This document shows positions 34,944 to 37,801 of a stretch of DNA of 37,801 nucleotides, in pieces (positions within the stretch are counted from its first letter, which is position 1; every line of letters begins with the position of its first letter). The position numbers and the translations under genes are program-made. The stretch comes from Gammaproteobacteria bacterium (GTDB lineage Bacteria; Pseudomonadota; Gammaproteobacteria; Pseudomonadales; Pseudohongiellaceae). The stretch lies in NCBI GenBank assembly GCA_002700775.1, contig PAEL01000122.1:8425-46225 (forward strand), written 5' to 3'. The notes below the pieces were generated by a model. It did not search any database. It was not told the origin of the DNA and worked only from the letters and a program-made list of their open reading frames with translations.

Positions 34944-35828
34944 TTGCAACTTCATAGTCATCATAAAACCCTTATTTGTGAACTACACGATCAGATTTTA
35001 ACTATAACCCTGAATCGCCCGGATCGCATGAACGCATTTACACTTGAAATGGCCGAGGAGCTGATAGACGTTTTTAATCGCGCAAATGATGACGACTCAA
35101 TTCGCGCCATTATAGTTACGGGTGCTGGGAAAGCTTTTTGCGCTGGAATGGAATTATCCAAAGAAAAAAATGTGTTCGGGCTCAACGAGAAACTTCAACC
35201 AACACTCGAGGAAATGAACGAACAATTTGAGAGCGAAAAATTAAAGTCCGGAGTAAGAGATACCGGTGGCCAAGTAGCGTTAGCAATTTACGACTGTAAA
35301 AAACCAGTGATTGCAGCTATCAACGGCTCCGCTGTCGGTATTGGCGCTACGTTGACGTGTGCGATGGACATCCGTTTGATATCCAAAGAAGCCCGTGTCG
35401 GTTTTGTTTTCAACAAGATCGGGATTACTCCGGAGGCATGCTCCTCGTGGTTTTTACCTAAAATAGTCAATATAGGAACGGCTCTCGAGTGGGCGTACAC
35501 CGGGGACTTAGTGGATTCAAGCGAGCTAGAAAAGAAAGGCTTTGTGCGGAGCGTCGAAAACCCTGAGGAGCTCCTCGACACAGCAAAAGCCCTCGCTTTG
35601 CGTATTTCGCGTCATAGCCCAGTTGCTGTCGCATTAACGCGACAAATGATGTATCGCAACGCCTCTAGGGAGCATCCGGTAGATGCGCATAAGATAGACT
35701 CACTCGCCATTTTTTATACCAGTCAAACTAGCGGAAAAGAGGGGGTCGCTGCATTTCTTGAAAAACGCGCACCAAACTTTCAAGAACAAGCCTCAAACGA
35801 AATGCCCCCTTTTTATCCATGGTGGTGA
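34944..35828 (+). CDS. Enoyl-CoA hydratase/isomerase (crotonase family)
   Basis: This 294-residue crotonase hydrates 2-enoyl-CoA. I chose the TTG at 34944: AAAGGA lies seven bases upstream, and the gene then starts 17 bp after the racemase stop. A frame from 34872 exists but overlaps the racemase. The opening ITLNRPDRMNAFTLEMAEEL is typical, with oxyanion-hole segments FCAGMELS and AINGSAVGIGATL. TPEACSSWFLPKIVNIGTALEWAYTG is the family's third conserved region (read in pieces), where PEA is typical. The catalytic Glu pair of classical hydratases cannot be confirmed, so an isomerase or related activity is possible. It acts in the same pathway as the racemase by position. Confidence 0.9.
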   Translation: MQLHSHHKTLICELHDQILTITLNRPDRMNAFTLEMAEELIDVFNRANDDDSIRAIIVTGAGKAFCAGMELSKEKNVFGLNEKLQPTLEEMNEQFESEKLKSGVRDTGGQVALAIYDCKKPVIAAINGSAVGIGATLTCAMDIRLISKEARVGFVFNKIGITPEACSSWFLPKIVNIGTALEWAYTGDLVDSSELEKKGFVRSVENPEELLDTAKALALRISRHSPVAVALTRQMMYRNASREHPVDAHKIDSLAIFYTSQTSGKEGVAAFLEKRAPNFQEQASNEMPPFYPWW

Positions 35829-35974
35829 ATCGAAGCTCGATACCCTGATCAGAAAACAGTTAGAAAAATAACTTGAATTTTCAAAAGTTGCGCCCAAATT
35901 AACAACATGTCATTCTCTTGGTAGTTAGAGATAAATCTATCCTGAGAAATAATGCATTGAGGAGCTCGCAAAAG

Positions 35975-36337
35975 ATGATAACTGTGCAATCAACTTTTTT
36001 CTTAATTCACGAAACAAGAAGCGAAGCTGTGGACTTAATGAAAGAAATGGTCAAGCACTCCCGTGCTGAGCGCGGATGCCAAAGTTACGAGTACTTCGAA
36101 GGTCTCACGGAAACGAATCAAGTCGTTCTGCTTCAAGAATGGAAAGACGCTGAATGCCTCCAAGATCACTACCAATCTCAACATATGGAAAAATTCTTGT
36201 CTAAACTTGGCTCATTACTTGAACGTGAAGTTACTACCCGCAGTTACGTCACTCAGGAAGATAGTGATTTACGTCGGGCCAAAGCCAACCAAATTAAGAA
36301 GGACAGTGAACGAAAGTCGAGCCAAACGCTGCATTAA
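35975..36337 (+). CDS. ABM-domain (antibiotic biosynthesis monooxygenase-like) protein
   Basis: This 120-residue protein has a single ABM ferredoxin-like domain: VQSTFFLIHE, a helix VDLMKEMVKHSRAERGCQSYEYF, LLQEWKDAECLQDHYQSQHM, then a charged tail. The ERGCxxYE and EWKD...H patterns match the YgiN/ABM group. Members are quinol-type monooxygenases or have no known reaction. The start at 35975 is chosen for GAGGAG ten bases upstream; a frame from 35918 would add 19 unmatched residues. The 33 residues at the end are basic and not part of the domain. It sits between the hydratase and a transporter gene. Confidence 0.8.
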   Translation: MITVQSTFFLIHETRSEAVDLMKEMVKHSRAERGCQSYEYFEGLTETNQVVLLQEWKDAECLQDHYQSQHMEKFLSKLGSLLEREVTTRSYVTQEDSDLRRAKANQIKKDSERKSSQTLH

Positions 36338-36370
36338 TTACTCTGCGTAAACAGAATTGCGGAGTCGACT

Positions 36371-37714
36371 ATGTTCTATATTCTCAAAGACAGTCACAAA
36401 GAACCCACATCCGCAGAGGAATCAAAAACACTCCTTCGATGGCGCAAATCGACCTTTTGGGTAATGATGATTGGGTATATTGGCTATTATCTCTGTCGAG
36501 CCAACCTATCTGCTGCATTTCCACTTCTTGAACAAGAATTCAACTATTCCAATACACAACTTGGCCTTATTGCCTCATTGTCTGAAATAGCGTATGCCAT
36601 CGGAAAATTCATTAATGGGCCATTGGCTGACCGACTTGGTGGTCGCCGTATTTTCTTAATCGGTATGGCAGGCGCAATATTTTGGAATTTAGTCTTCTCA
36701 ATCTCCGGCAGTCTCAGCTCATTCATTTTTACTTGGTGCTGTTGCCGATATTTTCTGTCAATGGGTTGGGGAGGGCTCGCGAAAACAATTGGAAACTGGT
36801 ACTCAAGCGATCGTAACGGAAGAGTAATGGGTTTGATAAGCATATCGTTCCAATTTGGGGGGGCGATTGCGACACTTTTTGCAGGTTTCCTTGTCGCAAA
36901 AGGAGTCGGTTGGCAAGGAGTTTTTGTCTATCCGGCGCTTGTTTTATTAGTGATTTTTCTGTGGGCGAGCTTGGCATCGCGGAATAAACCAAGCGACATT
37001 GTGCCAGATGCGGTGGTGGCTGAAGGGAAAATGGGCAAAAAGCAGCTCGCTGATTATGGTAACGATGACCCACCAATCTCAACAATCATTCAAACACTTT
37101 TTAAAATGCCAGTTTACAGGCAGTTACTTGTCTTCAGCTTTCTTACAACCTTGCTCCGATCAGTTTTCCTCTTTTGGACTCCCAAGTTTCTTTTTGATAT
37201 TGGCTTAGGAGCCAGTAACGCAATAATCCGTTCAGCTATTCTTCCATTTTTAGGGATATTAGGCACATTTTTCATAGGTTGGTATACCGATCACTTTGCA
37301 CGCAACGGCGATCGCGCAAGAATGATGTGGATGATGCTAGCTTTGCTTGTCGTATGCCTCTTATGTATTTCTTCGCTTGCGGACGCCGACCGACCTAACT
37401 ATAACCTTATTTTACTTGCGCTCGGCGGGAGCGGTTTTTTCCTCCTGGGCCCCTACTCAATGAGTTCTGGCGCCCTTACCTTAGATATAGCTGGTGCGCA
37501 GGGGGCCGGATCTTGCACAGGAATAATTGACGGAATGGGGTACATTGGTGGTGCAATAGCGGCATTTGCGGCAGGAGCCCTCTCGGATCAACTTGGGTGG
37601 TCGCAAGTTTTTCTTATCCTAGCAAGTTTTGCCTTTATTGCTACCTTAAGTGCCTATGGGATGAGCCGAAGCTTTCAAAAAATAACTAAAATTGAAACTC
37701 CTCAATCTGAATAA
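36371..37714 (+). CDS. OPA-type MFS transporter (GlpT/UhpT-like)
   Basis: This 447-residue protein with about 12 membrane helices resembles the organophosphate:phosphate antiporters. The first helix ends YIGYYLCRANLSAAFP, the OPA signature; PLADRLGGRR is the MFS motif A after helix 2. MGWGGLAKTIGNWY in helix 4/5 and SGALTLDIAGAQGAGSCTGIIDGMGYIGG near the end also fit (quoted in pieces). Known substrates in the family are glycerol-3-phosphate, hexose phosphates and phosphoglycerate; the basic residues that bind phosphate could not be checked. GGAG precedes the ATG. It is 33 bp after the ABM gene, so the two may be co-transcribed. Confidence 0.87.
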   Translation: MFYILKDSHKEPTSAEESKTLLRWRKSTFWVMMIGYIGYYLCRANLSAAFPLLEQEFNYSNTQLGLIASLSEIAYAIGKFINGPLADRLGGRRIFLIGMAGAIFWNLVFSISGSLSSFIFTWCCCRYFLSMGWGGLAKTIGNWYSSDRNGRVMGLISISFQFGGAIATLFAGFLVAKGVGWQGVFVYPALVLLVIFLWASLASRNKPSDIVPDAVVAEGKMGKKQLADYGNDDPPISTIIQTLFKMPVYRQLLVFSFLTTLLRSVFLFWTPKFLFDIGLGASNAIIRSAILPFLGILGTFFIGWYTDHFARNGDRARMMWMMLALLVVCLLCISSLADADRPNYNLILLALGGSGFFLLGPYSMSSGALTLDIAGAQGAGSCTGIIDGMGYIGGAIAAFAAGALSDQLGWSQVFLILASFAFIATLSAYGMSRSFQKITKIETPQSE

Positions 37715-37801
37715 GTCCAAACGGCAAATAAAAAAATATGTGTTTTGAGGGCAGGCTGCTAATTTAGAGCGTGTCAGTATCTAATTTTTCAAAATATTTA
37801 T

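Noticed and set aside
1-37801. CRISPR arrays, tRNA, rRNA, insertion sequences or phage modules
   Set aside because: No regular repeat-spacer pattern, no transposase or integrase motif and no cloverleaf-like sequence was noticed in reading; no search tool was run.

Overview
The window reads as chromosomal DNA of a free-living, probably marine, aerobic gammaproteobacterium. The case rests on gene content: an mpl/ubiX neighbourhood, an E. coli-like cobB, tesA divergent from ybbA-ybbP, pdxH and rhlE. Base composition looks moderately AT-leaning by eye and was not counted. No rRNA, tRNA, CRISPR array, transposase, integrase or phage gene was seen. Taxonomy is an inference from protein resemblance recalled from memory; no search was run.

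Layout. 1-2.3 kb: 3' end of a NUDIX CoA pyrophosphatase gene and a convergent DASS/SLC13 carboxylate symporter. 2.5-6.0 kb (minus strand): mpl (peptidoglycan recycling), a LON-domain protein, an exported S1-fold protease and a Prx5-type peroxiredoxin. 6.2-9.1 kb: a TIGR02444-type protein, rhlE with a terminator-like hairpin in its leader, and ubiX. 9.2-12.1 kb: a PPi-type phosphofructokinase gene, then an exported VOC protein paired with a cupin-like lipoprotein. 12.2-17.7 kb: ybbA-ybbP, a secreted MORN-repeat protein and pdxH in one tight minus-strand run, divergent from tesA. 17.7-21.0 kb: bcp, an alpha/beta hydrolase, a Bacteroidota-like pdxJ and an MFS transporter in a coupled operon. 21.1-26.7 kb: cobB, an SSP411/YyaL protein with an extra DsbD-like C-terminal domain, an exported methyltransferase-like protein, a HCCA-isomerase/DsbA-family protein and an exported unknown protein.

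26.7-37.7 kb is the most coherent catabolic region. It holds a haloalkane dehalogenase with a complete catalytic set, an acyl-CoA synthetase, an LCAD/IVD-like acyl-CoA dehydrogenase, a thiolase, an SDR, an alpha-methylacyl-CoA racemase (H126/D156/E241), an enoyl-CoA hydratase, an ABM-domain protein and an OPA-type transporter. Together these supply activation, epimerisation of 2-methyl stereocentres, oxidation, hydration, second oxidation and thiolysis, which suggests beta-oxidation of methyl-branched or otherwise substituted acyl chains. A secreted protein of unrecognised family (29366-30412) is translationally coupled to the dehydrogenase and is the best unknown in this set.

I found no gene set that clearly forms a previously undescribed defence or mobile system. 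The most unusual items are the SSP411-DsbD fusion, the exported VOC/cupin pair, the secreted protein tied to beta-oxidation and the Bacteroidota-type PdxJ.
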